NCBI RefSeq assembly: GCF_019392245.1
Contig: NZ_JAHXRL010000008.1
Location: forward strand, 113,840 to 177,839
Reading direction: 5' to 3'
DNA: 64,000 nucleotides
Origin: Sulfitobacter sp. CW3
GTDB lineage: Bacteria > Pseudomonadota > Alphaproteobacteria > Rhodobacterales > Rhodobacteraceae
The notes below the pieces were generated by a model. The model made no database searches. It was given only the letters and a program-made list of their open reading frames with translations, and was not told the DNA's origin. The position numbers and the translations under genes are program-made. The first letter of the stretch is position 1. Each line of letters starts with the position of its first letter. Below are positions 16,556 through 25,561 of the stretch, in pieces.

Positions 16556-17636
16556 AGCGGTGGTCTGACATGATGATACGTTTGGCGATATGGGCCAGTT
16601 CGTATTCTTGCGTCATGGCAATACCGCCATGCATCTGAATGCTGTCTTCGGCAACCAGACGGCCCGCGCGGCCCAGCAGGTTTTTCGCAGCAGAAACATG
16701 GCTTTCGCGGCTTTTGTAACCGGCTTCCAGATGGCCCGCAGCGACGATCACGGCAGAGCGTGCTTGCTCCATCTCGATCAACAGGTCGGACATGCGGTGT
16801 GCAAGCGCCTGGAACGTGCCAATCGGTTTGCCGAACTGTTTACGCGTCATCAGATAGTCGCGCGTCAGACGGCAAGCGGTTTCCATCGCACCCAACGTTT
16901 CGGCGCAGATCGCGACGTTCGCAGCCGCGACGCGCGCTTCGATTGCTTTGAACGCCTTGCCTGCTTCACCCAAACGGGCCGAGCTTGGCACAGTCACGTC
17001 ATCCAGCGTGATTTCCGCAGCACGGCCACCGGCCAGCAGGGCGTAACCTTGCAATGTGATGCCTTTGGCGTCTGCCGGAACAAGGAACAGCGAAATGCCG
17101 TCTTCATCGCCAGCATCGCCGCTTTCACGGGCCGAAACCACCAACATGTCCGCGTTTTCAGCGTTTACAACAACGGCCTTGCGACCGTTCAGCACGACGT
17201 TGTCGCCATCAACCTTGGCCGTTGTGGTAACGCGGTTGGTGTCATAGCGGCTGGCGGGTTCGCCGTGGGCAAATGCCACTTGCAACGCGCCGCCGATGAT
17301 TTCCTCGACATGGGCCTTTTGGTCGTCATTGCCCAAATCGGCAATCAGACCGCCGCCCAGAACGGCGGTATCCAAGAACGGTTCAACCACGCCTGCGCGG
17401 CCCAATTCTTCGAACACTACGGCGATGTCGAAACCAGCGCCGCCAAAGCCGCCCTGATCTTCGGTGAACAGCGCGCCGATCACGCCCAGTTCGGCAAGGC
17501 CGTTCCAGATATCAGCAGAAAAGCCGGTGTCGCTTTCGAGGATCTTGTTGCGTGTGGCGGTATCGTATTTGTCACGCAAGAAACGGCGCAAGCTGTCTTG
17601 CAGCATTTGGCGTTCTTCTGTCAGGTCGAAGTTCAT
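16503..17636 (-). CDS. Acyl-CoA dehydrogenase, PimD-like (small) subunit
   Basis: A flavin-dependent acyl-CoA dehydrogenase family protein of 377 residues. The N-terminus (FDLTEERQMLQDSLRRFLRDKY) and overall pattern resemble the small subunit of pimeloyl-CoA dehydrogenase (PimD), which works with a PimC-type partner, encoded immediately upstream. The C-terminal helices carry TRKQFGKPIGTFQALAHR and QMHGGIAMTQEYELAHIAKR. In such heteromeric enzymes only one subunit holds the catalytic acid; which one does here was not resolved. The ATG overlaps the upstream gene by 4 nt and has a GGAGG site. Confidence 0.87.
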   Translation of the reverse strand: MNFDLTEERQMLQDSLRRFLRDKYDTATRNKILESDTGFSADIWNGLAELGVIGALFTEDQGGFGGAGFDIAVVFEELGRAGVVEPFLDTAVLGGGLIADLGNDDQKAHVEEIIGGALQVAFAHGEPASRYDTNRVTTTAKVDGDNVVLNGRKAVVVNAENADMLVVSARESGDAGDEDGISLFLVPADAKGITLQGYALLAGGRAAEITLDDVTVPSSARLGEAGKAFKAIEARVAAANVAICAETLGAMETACRLTRDYLMTRKQFGKPIGTFQALAHRMSDLLIEMEQARSAVIVAAGHLEAGYKSRESHVSAAKNLLGRAGRLVAEDSIQMHGGIAMTQEYELAHIAKRIIMSDHRFGDTDHHLERYIAIAAA

Positions 17637-18838
17637 GCTCCACCTCCCATCGTTGTTTTGGCAATGATCTGGCGCTGGATTTCGTTCGAGCCACCAAAGA
17701 TCGACAGTTTACGGTTGTTGAAATATTGCGCGGCCACGGGGCCAGCATTCAACGGATCAGGTAGGGCAAGGTTGGAACCCTCAATCGCTTCGGATGCGAA
17801 TGGCATCGCGTAGGCACCAGCCGCGCGGCGGGCCAGATCGTTGATTTCCTGACGGATAATCGTGCCTTTGACCTTGAGCATGGACGATTCAACACCCGGT
17901 GCTGCACCTGCCGCCGCCTTGGAGACGATGCGCAGGTTGGTCGTGCTCATCGCCAGCAGGTCGATTTCAACCCGTGCAACACGTGCTGCAAAGTGGGGGT
18001 TTTCCATCAACGGCTTGCCGCCAGCCATTTCGGCGCGCGCAATGCGTTTGACCGCTGTCAGACCAGCCTGAGAGAACCCGACGCCTGCAATGTTAGTACG
18101 TTCGTGGGTCAGCAGATACTTGGCATAGGTCCAGCCTTTGTTCTCTTCGCCGACCAGATTTTCAACCGGCACTTTGCAGTCGGTGAACCAAACTTCGTTC
18201 ACCTCGTGGGTGCCATCCAGCAGGATGATCGGGCGCACTTCGACGCCGGGGGTGTCCATGTCGATCAACAGAAAGGAAATACCTTCTTGCTGTTTTACCG
18301 CCTTGTCGGTGCGCACAAGGCAGAAAATCATGTTTGCGTGCTGGCCAAGGGTCGTCCATGTTTTCTGACCGTTGACGATGTAATGCGTGCCCTCTTCGTT
18401 CAGCACGGCCTCGGTCTTGAGCGAGGCAAGGTCGGACCCGGCACCCGGCTCGGAATAGCCCTGACACCACCAGTCTTCGCCCGACAGGATGCGGGGCAGC
18501 CAGTAGTCGTTCTGCTCTTGGGAGCCGAATTTTTGCAGTACGGGGGCCAACATGGACAGGCCGAACGGCACAATGCGCGGCGCGTAATGTGCGGCGGCTT
18601 CTTCCTCGAAGATGTGGCGCTGAACGGCGTTCCATTCGGCACCGCCAAATTTCTGCGGCCAGTTCGGGGCCAACCAGCCCTGCTTGTTCAGAATGGCGTG
18701 CCATTCTTCCTGTCCCGCTTTGCCCAGCTCTTCGCCCTTGCGAATTTTATCGCTCATTTCCTTGGGCAGCTTTTCTTCAAGAAAGGCGCGCACTTCGGCG
18801 CGGAATGCCTTTTCTTCGTCGCTATAGCTCAGATCCAT
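17633..18838 (-). CDS. Acyl-CoA dehydrogenase, PimC-like (large) subunit
   Basis: The 401-residue partner of the preceding entry. Its N-terminus (MDLSYSDEEKAFRAEVRAFL), the motif GYSEPGAGSDLASLKT and WTTLGQHANMIFCLVRT are typical of the PimC-like large subunit of heteromeric acyl-CoA dehydrogenases, including those acting on dicarboxylyl- and steroid-CoA side chains. The start at 18838 follows GGAGGAACG; an in-frame codon at 18886 adds 16 residues with no support. It is separated from the bifunctional hydratase/dehydrogenase gene by 48 bp. Confidence 0.88.
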   Translation of the reverse strand: MDLSYSDEEKAFRAEVRAFLEEKLPKEMSDKIRKGEELGKAGQEEWHAILNKQGWLAPNWPQKFGGAEWNAVQRHIFEEEAAAHYAPRIVPFGLSMLAPVLQKFGSQEQNDYWLPRILSGEDWWCQGYSEPGAGSDLASLKTEAVLNEEGTHYIVNGQKTWTTLGQHANMIFCLVRTDKAVKQQEGISFLLIDMDTPGVEVRPIILLDGTHEVNEVWFTDCKVPVENLVGEENKGWTYAKYLLTHERTNIAGVGFSQAGLTAVKRIARAEMAGGKPLMENPHFAARVARVEIDLLAMSTTNLRIVSKAAAGAAPGVESSMLKVKGTIIRQEINDLARRAAGAYAMPFASEAIEGSNLALPDPLNAGPVAAQYFNNRKLSIFGGSNEIQRQIIAKTTMGGGA

Positions 18839-18886
18839 TAATCGTTCCTCCGGTTTATATCGTTCGGGCATTGCGCCCTTGTTCAT

Positions 18887-20983
18887 TTATTTTGCGGCGT
18901 CTTTGTTCAGGTCATCAAAGCTGCGGCCCTCTGCGACCAGTTGTTTCAGCAGCGGCGCGGGTTCCCAGAACCACGCGTCGTCCTTGGCGTAGGTTTCGAT
19001 ATCGGCCAGCAGTGCGGGTAGGCCCTGCAGATCGGCCCATTTCATCGGACCGCCCCAATAACGCGGGAAGCCGTAGCCGAACAGCAGCACCATATCGATA
19101 TCAAGCGGGCGTTTCGCGATGCCCTCGCCCAGCAATTTGGCGGCCTCGTTCACCATCGCGGCCATGTAGCGGCGCGTGATCTCGGCGTCTGTGAAATCAC
19201 GCGGTGTGATGCCCAGCTCGGCACGTTCCGCGTCAATCAGAACGGGCACTTCGGGGTTCGGGATGCCGCCACGGGTGCCAGCCTCGTAGACATAGAACCC
19301 CTTGCCAGTCTTCTGGCCAAAGTTACCGCCTTCGCAGATTTTATCGGGGTAGGTCGGCACACGTTCGGCGGGGTGACGGGTGGCCGCCTTGCGTTTGCGG
19401 GTGGCCCAACCGATATCAAGCCCCGCCAGATCGCCCACGGCGAACGGCCCCATGGCAAAGCCGAAATCGACCAGTGCCTTGTCGATCTGATAGGGCGATG
19501 CGCCGTCCAGTACCATGTGATCGGCGGCGGTGCGGTAGGTCGCCAGAATGCGGTTCCCGATAAAGCCGTCACAAACGCCAGCGCGAACGGAGATTTTGTT
19601 CAGCGCCTTACCAAGCGCAAAGCCTGTGGCAACCACATCGGGCGCGGTTTTGTCTGCGACAACCACTTCGAGCAATTTCATAATATGCGCAGGCGAGAAG
19701 AAGTGCAGCCCGATCACATCCGCAGGGCGCGACGTGCTGGCAGCGATTTCATCGATATCCAGATAGGATGTGTTCGACGCCAAAATCGCACCGGGTTTGC
19801 ATACGGCGTCCAGCTTGCCGAACACGTCTTTCTTGACGTCCATGTCTTCGAACACGGCTTCGATCACCAGATCAACAGACGACAGGCTGTCATAGTTAAT
19901 CGACACCTCAAGGGCGATGGTGGTCATCGCGTCGTATTTCATCTGGGTGATCTTGCCACGCTTTAGGGCCCCCGACAGGTTGCCCGCGATACGGCCACGC
20001 GCCGCTTCGGCGGCCTCAAGCTTCATCTCGATCAGGACGACATTGAAACCGGCCAGCAGGGCAGCCGTGGCAATGCCCGCGCCCATTGTGCCACCGCCGA
20101 TGATGCCGATGGATTGCAGCGCGCGCGGTTCGACGCCTTTCAGCTCGGGCAGGTTACCGACAGCGCGTTCGGAAAAGAACGCGTGGATCATGCCTTGGCG
20201 TTGATCGGTTTCCATCAGGTCCATGAACATCTTGCGCTCGGCCAGCATGCCCTGATCAAACGGCAATTCCGATGCAGCCTGAACCGCACGCACCGCTTGG
20301 GCGGGTGATATCTGGCCACGGCCCTTTCTTAGCGTCCCGTCATAGGCCGCGTCCCAATCGATGGCAGCAGGTGCCGGCATTTCGCTGACCGCACGGCGCG
20401 GTGCGGCGTCGGCAATCAGGCGCTCAGCATAGGCCAGACCAACCTCTTCGGGGTCGCCCTCGACCACCTTGTCGACGATGCCCAGTTGCAATGCTTCGTC
20501 CGCTTTGACCTGACGGCCCGTGGTGATCAGATCAAGCGATGCGTCGACACCGACAAGGCGCGGCAAACGCTGGGTGGCACCGGCACCGGGGATCAGGCCA
20601 AGGTGGACCTCAGGCAGGCCGACGCGGGCGGATGGCTGCGCGATGCGGTAATGCGCGGATAACGCGATTTCAAGACCGCCGCCCAGGGACACACCGTGCA
20701 TCGACGCGACAACGATCAGCGGCGATGCTTCGATGCATTTACAAACGTCGGGCAGATAGGGTTCCAGCGGGGTTTTGCCAAATTCAGTGATGTCCGCACC
20801 GGCGATAAAGGCGCGACCTTCGCCAACGATCAGCACCGCTTTGACACCTGCGTCAGCCTCGGCTTGGGCCATGCCCGCAACCAGACCTTCGCGCACGGCA
20901 TGTGACAGCGCATTTACCGGTGGGTTCTGAATACGCAGCACGGCGATGTCGCCTTTGCGGGTGTATTTGATTTTATCACTCAT
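18887..20983 (-). CDS. Bifunctional enoyl-CoA hydratase / 3-hydroxyacyl-CoA dehydrogenase
   Basis: A 698-residue multifunctional beta-oxidation enzyme of the FadJ/PimF kind. The N-terminal crotonase domain has [13 protein letters not shown] and [20 protein letters not shown], with the catalytic region [17 protein letters not shown]. After about residue 290 comes the NAD-binding motif [18 protein letters not shown] and the 3-hydroxyacyl-CoA dehydrogenase signature [17 protein letters not shown], followed by two C-terminal helical domains. It would catalyse hydration and the NAD-dependent oxidation after the acyl-CoA dehydrogenase step. No thiolase gene is present in the operon, so the last step must be supplied elsewhere. 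Confidence 0.93.
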   Translation of the reverse strand: MSDKIKYTRKGDIAVLRIQNPPVNALSHAVREGLVAGMAQAEADAGVKAVLIVGEGRAFIAGADITEFGKTPLEPYLPDVCKCIEASPLIVVASMHGVSLGGGLEIALSAHYRIAQPSARVGLPEVHLGLIPGAGATQRLPRLVGVDASLDLITTGRQVKADEALQLGIVDKVVEGDPEEVGLAYAERLIADAAPRRAVSEMPAPAAIDWDAAYDGTLRKGRGQISPAQAVRAVQAASELPFDQGMLAERKMFMDLMETDQRQGMIHAFFSERAVGNLPELKGVEPRALQSIGIIGGGTMGAGIATAALLAGFNVVLIEMKLEAAEAARGRIAGNLSGALKRGKITQMKYDAMTTIALEVSINYDSLSSVDLVIEAVFEDMDVKKDVFGKLDAVCKPGAILASNTSYLDIDEIAASTSRPADVIGLHFFSPAHIMKLLEVVVADKTAPDVVATGFALGKALNKISVRAGVCDGFIGNRILATYRTAADHMVLDGASPYQIDKALVDFGFAMGPFAVGDLAGLDIGWATRKRKAATRHPAERVPTYPDKICEGGNFGQKTGKGFYVYEAGTRGGIPNPEVPVLIDAERAELGITPRDFTDAEITRRYMAAMVNEAAKLLGEGIAKRPLDIDMVLLFGYGFPRYWGGPMKWADLQGLPALLADIETYAKDDAWFWEPAPLLKQLVAEGRSFDDLNKDAAK

Positions 20984-21007
20984 CAGTCAAAATCCTGTCT
21001 GTTCTTT

Positions 21008-21784
21008 TTAATCGCGACGGCTAAGCGCCGGGGTCCGGCCCGTACGTTGTTCAAGCGCGCGTACAAGTTCGCGCAATGCGGGGCCGACCTCGTCCCGGAT
21101 CCGTTCATCGGACAGGTCACTTGGCATTGCCCCACAGGTAAACGCGACCGGTTCGCCGAATTCCTCGGCGAAATAGGGAACGCTTACGGCATTTATGGTG
21201 CTGGCATAGCGCGTACCCTTGGGTGCGTATGTGAAACCTTGCCCGATCAATTGCGAATATCCCTCCGAGCGGAACTCTCGCATATCCTTTTCAGGCGTCA
21301 ACTGCCCAAAGCGTTCTTCGCCAAGTGACGCCACGACGGCCATGCCAGAGGACGACCCAAACACCGGAATCCGGTGCCCCGGCTCCAGCCAGATGGTTGA
21401 CGCATTGCGGGGGCGCCATGTGCGCACTAGCAGCATTTTAGAATCGTCGCGCACCGCCACCAGCGCCAGCGTGCCCGTGTCATCGGCCAATTGCTGCATC
21501 GCATCGGACGCCAGATCAAGGAAATTGACCGCAACGGATGCAACAGACCCGAGGGCGATGGCCGACGGCCCCAAGCGGAACCTGTCATTGCGCCCCCCGT
21601 GGCTAAGATAGCCCAGTTCGCACAAGGTATAGGTCAGCCGCGAAACCGTCGGCTTTGGCAGGCCCGTCCGTTCGGATATCTGCGCATGGGTCAGCCCGCT
21701 ATCGCTTGCCCGAAAGGCACGCAGAACGGCCAATCCACGGGCAAGCGTGTTCGCAAACTTGCGGTCTGTTCCGTCTGTCGTCAT
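21008..21784 (-). CDS. IclR-family transcriptional regulator
   Basis: IclR proteins bind palindromic operators through an N-terminal winged helix and sense a small ligand, often the pathway substrate, through a C-terminal domain. The 258-residue protein has the helix-turn-helix at about residues 27-50 (THAQISERTGLPKPTVSRLT) and an effector domain with GHRIPVFGSSSGMAVVA. Its start overlaps the stop of the TRAP large-permease gene by 4 nt, so it lies inside the operon it presumably controls. A dyad near 24772-24784, ahead of the first gene, is a candidate operator. Confidence 0.93.
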   Translation of the reverse strand: MTTDGTDRKFANTLARGLAVLRAFRASDSGLTHAQISERTGLPKPTVSRLTYTLCELGYLSHGGRNDRFRLGPSAIALGSVASVAVNFLDLASDAMQQLADDTGTLALVAVRDDSKMLLVRTWRPRNASTIWLEPGHRIPVFGSSSGMAVVASLGEERFGQLTPEKDMREFRSEGYSQLIGQGFTYAPKGTRYASTINAVSVPYFAEEFGEPVAFTCGAMPSDLSDERIRDEVGPALRELVRALEQRTGRTPALSRRD

Positions 21785-23121
21785 CGCGCGCCCAAGGGGA
21801 TCAGCAATGAGATCATCGGGAAAGACATGATCAGGACAAGCACGATAAAGTCCACGCTGAGGAACCGCGTGATCCCGGCAAAGATCTTGTCGATCGGGGC
21901 GTCTTTACCGACGACGTTGGCGATCACGAATACGTTCAGGCCGACGGGCGGGGTAATCAGGCCGATCTCAAGCAGCTTGATCACCACAACGCCGAACCAG
22001 ATCAGGTTCAGGTCATAGCTTTCGACCAGCGGGATCATCAGCGGCAGGGTCAGAACCATGATGCCGATGGGATCAAGGAACATGCCCAGAACCAGATAGA
22101 TCACGGCAATCGCGATCAACAAGGCCACGACCGAAAGCTGTGCATCAGACACGACGTTCACAATCATCGGGGCCACATTGGTCAGCGCGATGAACGCCAC
22201 GAAAATTTTGGCACCCGCCGCGATGAAAAAGATGGCAGAGGTCTGAATACAGGTTTCCTTGACCGCATCCCACAACCCTTGCAGGTTCAGTTTCCCTTGG
22301 GCAAAGCCGATCAATGTGGCCGCGACCACACACACCGCCGCCGCTTCGGTCGCGGTAAAGATACCGCCGTAGATGCCGCCGATGATCAGGACGAACAGCA
22401 TGACCGCCGGCCAGCTTTCTAGTGCCGCCTGCAAGCGTTCCTTTGGGGAATAGCGCACATCGGTTGGTGGTGCGATTTCCGGTGAATACCAGACCCAGAC
22501 AGCGATCACGAGGATGAAGCCAGCCAGCGTCAACAAGCCCGGCAAGACACCGGCAAGAAACAGCGACGAGATCGAGGTTTCGGTGAAGATACCGTAGATG
22601 ATGAACAAGACCGATGGCGGGATCAGCGACCCCAATGTGCCACCTGCCGCCACCGACGCAGTTGCCAGACGCGAGTCATAGCCCATGCGCAACATTTCAG
22701 GCGTGCAAATCCGGCCCATCGTCGACGCACATGCGATCGAGCTGCCAGTGATGGCCGAAAAGCCGCCGCAACCCATGACCGATGCCATTGCAACACCACC
22801 GGGCAAGCGTGTCAGCCAGACCTTGGCGGCGTGGTAAATCTTGGTCGTAATGTCGGCGCGATAGGCGATATGGCCCAGCGCCACAAAAAGCGGGATCATC
22901 GACAGATCATAGGAATGGATCAGATCGAAGGAATTCGAAAACACCATCGATGTGGTGGCGCGGATCGCGCGTTCGGGCATGAATGTGCCCGTGCGAAACG
23001 CAAAGATAAAGAAGGTGCCGACTGTCGCCACCGACGCCAAAGAAAAGGCGATCGGCACGCGCATTGCCAGCAAGAAAAGGACCGCGCCGAACGCGATCAA
23101 ACCAATGGTTGCAGCATCCAT
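21781..23121 (-). CDS. TRAP transporter large permease (DctM)
   Basis: The large membrane subunit of a tripartite ATP-independent periplasmic transporter, using a sodium gradient to import an organic acid delivered by its binding protein. The 446-residue protein has about 12 hydrophobic segments and DctM-type motifs such as GCGGFSAITGSSIACASTMG, GGTLGSLIPPSVLFIIYG and ITPPVGLNVFVI. It overlaps the small permease gene by 1 nt and iclR by 4 nt, so the three are translationally coupled. Confidence 0.95.
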   Translation of the reverse strand: MDAATIGLIAFGAVLFLLAMRVPIAFSLASVATVGTFFIFAFRTGTFMPERAIRATTSMVFSNSFDLIHSYDLSMIPLFVALGHIAYRADITTKIYHAAKVWLTRLPGGVAMASVMGCGGFSAITGSSIACASTMGRICTPEMLRMGYDSRLATASVAAGGTLGSLIPPSVLFIIYGIFTETSISSLFLAGVLPGLLTLAGFILVIAVWVWYSPEIAPPTDVRYSPKERLQAALESWPAVMLFVLIIGGIYGGIFTATEAAAVCVVAATLIGFAQGKLNLQGLWDAVKETCIQTSAIFFIAAGAKIFVAFIALTNVAPMIVNVVSDAQLSVVALLIAIAVIYLVLGMFLDPIGIMVLTLPLMIPLVESYDLNLIWFGVVVIKLLEIGLITPPVGLNVFVIANVVGKDAPIDKIFAGITRFLSVDFIVLVLIMSFPMISLLIPLGAR

Positions 23122-23654
23122 TACAGCGTCTCCTGTTCGGCAAGGGCATCAATTGTGTGATTTTGTTCGTCCGACACGATGTTGCCCGACAGGATTGTGC
23201 GGGTGTCGCGGATAGCCAGTTCAGCCAGACGCAACCAACAGGCCCCGATGCCAATGATAAACAACAGACGTCCGGGCCATTTTGGCAGGTTCAGATCACC
23301 GTAGAAAAAGCTGCCTTTTTCCCAAACGCTTAGAAATTCGCGGGTACCTGCATAAAGCAGCGCGGCCAGGGCTATCAGCCCCATGACCGACCCCATCACA
23401 ATCAGCCAGGACCGCAACCGCGGCCCAAACTGATCCGAGACAAACGCCACACTGATATGTGCGCGGTTGGCCGTCGCGGCACCAAGGGGCAGAAGGATGG
23501 CCGCAACCATCAATTCCCGCACCATGGTGACGCTGTCAGGCACGCTTGAGGAAAAGACAGCACGTGCGACCACATTGGTTGTAATCAAGACCCCCAGCAG
23601 GATGACCGCAATCGCGCCCAGCCCCAGCAGGATTTTCTCTAATGGTACCAACAT
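23121..23654 (-). CDS. TRAP transporter small permease (DctQ)
   Basis: The four-helix small membrane subunit that pairs with DctM. The 177-residue protein shows hydrophobic segments near residues 10-35, 48-68, 87-107 and 130-152 and the conserved pattern RELMVAAILLPLGAATANRAHISV. The C-terminal tail is hydrophilic. It lies 28 bp after the binding-protein gene and directly before the large permease. Confidence 0.92.
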   Translation of the reverse strand: MLVPLEKILLGLGAIAVILLGVLITTNVVARAVFSSSVPDSVTMVRELMVAAILLPLGAATANRAHISVAFVSDQFGPRLRSWLIVMGSVMGLIALAALLYAGTREFLSVWEKGSFFYGDLNLPKWPGRLLFIIGIGACWLRLAELAIRDTRTILSGNIVSDEQNHTIDALAEQETL

Positions 23655-23682
23655 GGTCCCGTCCCTCCCTCAAGGTATGTGC

Positions 23683-24738
23683 TTAGTTACCGGACTTTTC
23701 CCAAGGATAGCCGTTGGTGTCACGCTCTTGCGTGTATTTGGCGATCAATGCGGTGTAGTCTTCCAGCATCTTATCACCCGGAAGGCCGGATGCATTGGCT
23801 GTTTCGACCCAAGCAGCCAAGAACTTTTGACCGCCCTCAACCAGCTTTTCACGCTCTTCTGCGGGCAGCTCGATGATTTCGACGCCTTGTTCTTTCATCG
23901 AAGCAATGGCGTTGTCGTTGGCGATGGTGATCATACGGCCAAATTCGTCAGCCATGTCTGCGCCGGATGTGGTCAGAACGTTTTGCTGTTCGGATGTCAG
24001 GGAATCGTACATGTCTTTGTTCATAAAGATGCCCACGCCGCCAACTTGGCCCCAGTTCAACATCGTGTAGTTGTCCATCACTTCGGCCTGCTTCAGCGCG
24101 GCAACCGCATAGGAATAGCCCTGACTACAATCGATCAGGCCCGTGTCCAGACCTTGGTAGGCGTCATAGATCGACATGTTGACCATGTTCGCGCCTTCTT
24201 CGCCGAACACTTTGCCGTATGCGCCCACACCGCGCACTTTCTTGCCTGCGATGTCCGCAACGGAACGGATCGCATCGCCTTTGCAGCCGATGTTGACCTG
24301 GCTGGTGGTCCATGTGCCGATATAAACAAGGTTCTTGTCGGCAAGGTTGTCAGCGATGGCGGGGTTTGTGCGCATCAATTCGTCCGTGGCGCGCATGCCA
24401 ACCCAAGCGTCAGGGTTGTTCACGGGCAGATCGGAAATACCGTAGGCGGCCATCTCTTGCGGGTAGTAAACAGCAATAACCGACCCGGTGTCGGCAACAC
24501 CATCCGCAAGGGATTGCACGGCAGCGTTCGCTTTGAACAATGCGCCACCCCATTGGATGTCCATGCGCAGATCGCCTGCTGAACGCTCGGCAACTTGGTC
24601 GGCGAACCACTGCAACGCATCTGCGCGCGCGCCACGGTTTGGCCCTGCTTCACCATGGATCAACACGGTTTCAGCGCCCGCAACCGATGCGGCAAAGCCC
24701 ATGGCGGCGGCGAAAGATAGGTTTTTGATAAAGGACAT
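23683..24738 (-). CDS. TRAP transporter substrate-binding protein (DctP)
   Basis: The periplasmic receptor that captures the TRAP substrate. The 351-residue product has a signal peptide (residues 1-22, ending VAGA), followed by a DctP domain including the conserved region VNIGCKGDAIRSVADIAGKKVRGVG, the site for the substrate-carboxylate arginine in this family. The ATG at 24738 is preceded by GGGAGGG. It is the first gene of the leftward ten-gene operon. The ligand is unknown, but the CoA ligase and beta-oxidation genes downstream suggest a carboxylate that becomes a CoA ester. Confidence 0.93.
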   Translation of the reverse strand: MSFIKNLSFAAAMGFAASVAGAETVLIHGEAGPNRGARADALQWFADQVAERSAGDLRMDIQWGGALFKANAAVQSLADGVADTGSVIAVYYPQEMAAYGISDLPVNNPDAWVGMRATDELMRTNPAIADNLADKNLVYIGTWTTSQVNIGCKGDAIRSVADIAGKKVRGVGAYGKVFGEEGANMVNMSIYDAYQGLDTGLIDCSQGYSYAVAALKQAEVMDNYTMLNWGQVGGVGIFMNKDMYDSLTSEQQNVLTTSGADMADEFGRMITIANDNAIASMKEQGVEIIELPAEEREKLVEGGQKFLAAWVETANASGLPGDKMLEDYTALIAKYTQERDTNGYPWEKSGN

Positions 24739-24766
24739 TAATTTCCCTCCCAAGAAATTGTTTTAC

Positions 24767-24789
24767 TATGCGAAACTTGGTTTCACTAT
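24767..24789. promoter_or_regulatory. Candidate IclR operator upstream of the TRAP/beta-oxidation operon
   Basis: A short dyad GAAAC-TTG-GTTTC (24772-24784) lies 34-46 bp upstream of the dctP start, inside two copies of ACTATG that bracket it (24765-24770 and 24785-24789 in part). Size and spacing resemble the roughly 15-bp palindromes bound by IclR proteins, and the operon encodes one. The link is an inference from position. Confidence 0.4.
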
Positions 24790-24837
24790 GTCACGGCGGA
24801 ACCTAGAACCGGAGATCAGAACGCGCAAGCGGATATT

Positions 24838-24868
24838 GCGCCCCACACTGCATTTACGTGTGGGGCGC
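24838..24868 (-). terminator. Hairpin downstream of the methyltransferase gene
   Basis: An 11-bp perfect stem (GCGCCCCACAC with GTGTGGGGCGC) closes a 9-nt loop. It lies 45 bp past the stop of the leftward methyltransferase gene and before the dctP promoter region. No long T-run follows, so termination efficiency is uncertain. Confidence 0.6.
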
Positions 24869-24912
24869 TAATATAGACTGAATTTTCAAATGGTTAGTTG
24901 GCCTACCGGCTA

Positions 24913-25401
24913 TCAGCCGCGCTGATAAAGGAAGCAACGCCCCTCGACCGCGCCTTGGGGCAAAGGAATCTCTTTCAGGTGATCGAAATACATCCGATCG
25001 CTGGATACCATGACGCCGCCATGATCCAGCAGCGGTTCTATATAGGGCGATAACGATCTGGCAAAAGCATCGTTTTTCGCCAGATCATGACCACCCAAAT
25101 CGGCGTGAATCAGTCGCGCCGTTGGGCCAAACCGTTTCAGCGCCGCAGGAAGCGTTTCATACACATCCCCCAGAAACACCTGATCGTCGGTCGGTGTGCT
25201 GTCCGGATTTGACGCGATGGCCCGTTCGAAAACAAAAATATCTCGTTCAGGCATGATCTCTCGCATGTGGTGAAAAGTGCGGCCATTCCCCAACCCCAGC
25301 TCGAACACTGGGCCCGGCTGGCCCGCTGTGATTGCAGCCGCATGATCAAGACAGGCGCGCTGCGACACCATACGGTCGATAAATAGATCCAGACGACTCA
25401 T
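24913..25401 (-). CDS. Small class I SAM-dependent methyltransferase-like protein
   Basis: The 162-residue protein has a motif I-like loop FELGLGNGRTFHHMRE (about residues 32-47) and an acidic motif II-like end FVFERAI, followed by DLGGHDLAK and a C-terminal strand. This pattern fits a small Rossmann methyltransferase; the substrate is unknown. I prefer the ATG at 25401; a GTG at 25413 is in frame. The gene stands alone between the ABC transporter operon (divergent) and the TRAP operon (a hairpin separates them). Confidence 0.7.
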   Translation of the reverse strand: MSRLDLFIDRMVSQRACLDHAAAITAGQPGPVFELGLGNGRTFHHMREIMPERDIFVFERAIASNPDSTPTDDQVFLGDVYETLPAALKRFGPTARLIHADLGGHDLAKNDAFARSLSPYIEPLLDHGGVMVSSDRMYFDHLKEIPLPQGAVEGRCFLYQRG

Positions 25402-25561
25402 TTTTAGGCTCACTTTCTCTTTTCTTTTTCCACTTGGGCGCTTGCAGCTCCGTCTTTCATAGGTAGTGCCCCTAGGTTAAAGACCAAGGCCACTAGACGC
25501 AGAACATTTTATCGGCTTCACTCAAACGTGAGACAACATGTTTTAACGCTTTTGGATCCAA

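Noticed and set aside
16590..17813. 407-codon rightward frame over the acyl-CoA dehydrogenase genes
   Set aside because: Antisense to two well-supported enzymes and without a matching domain.
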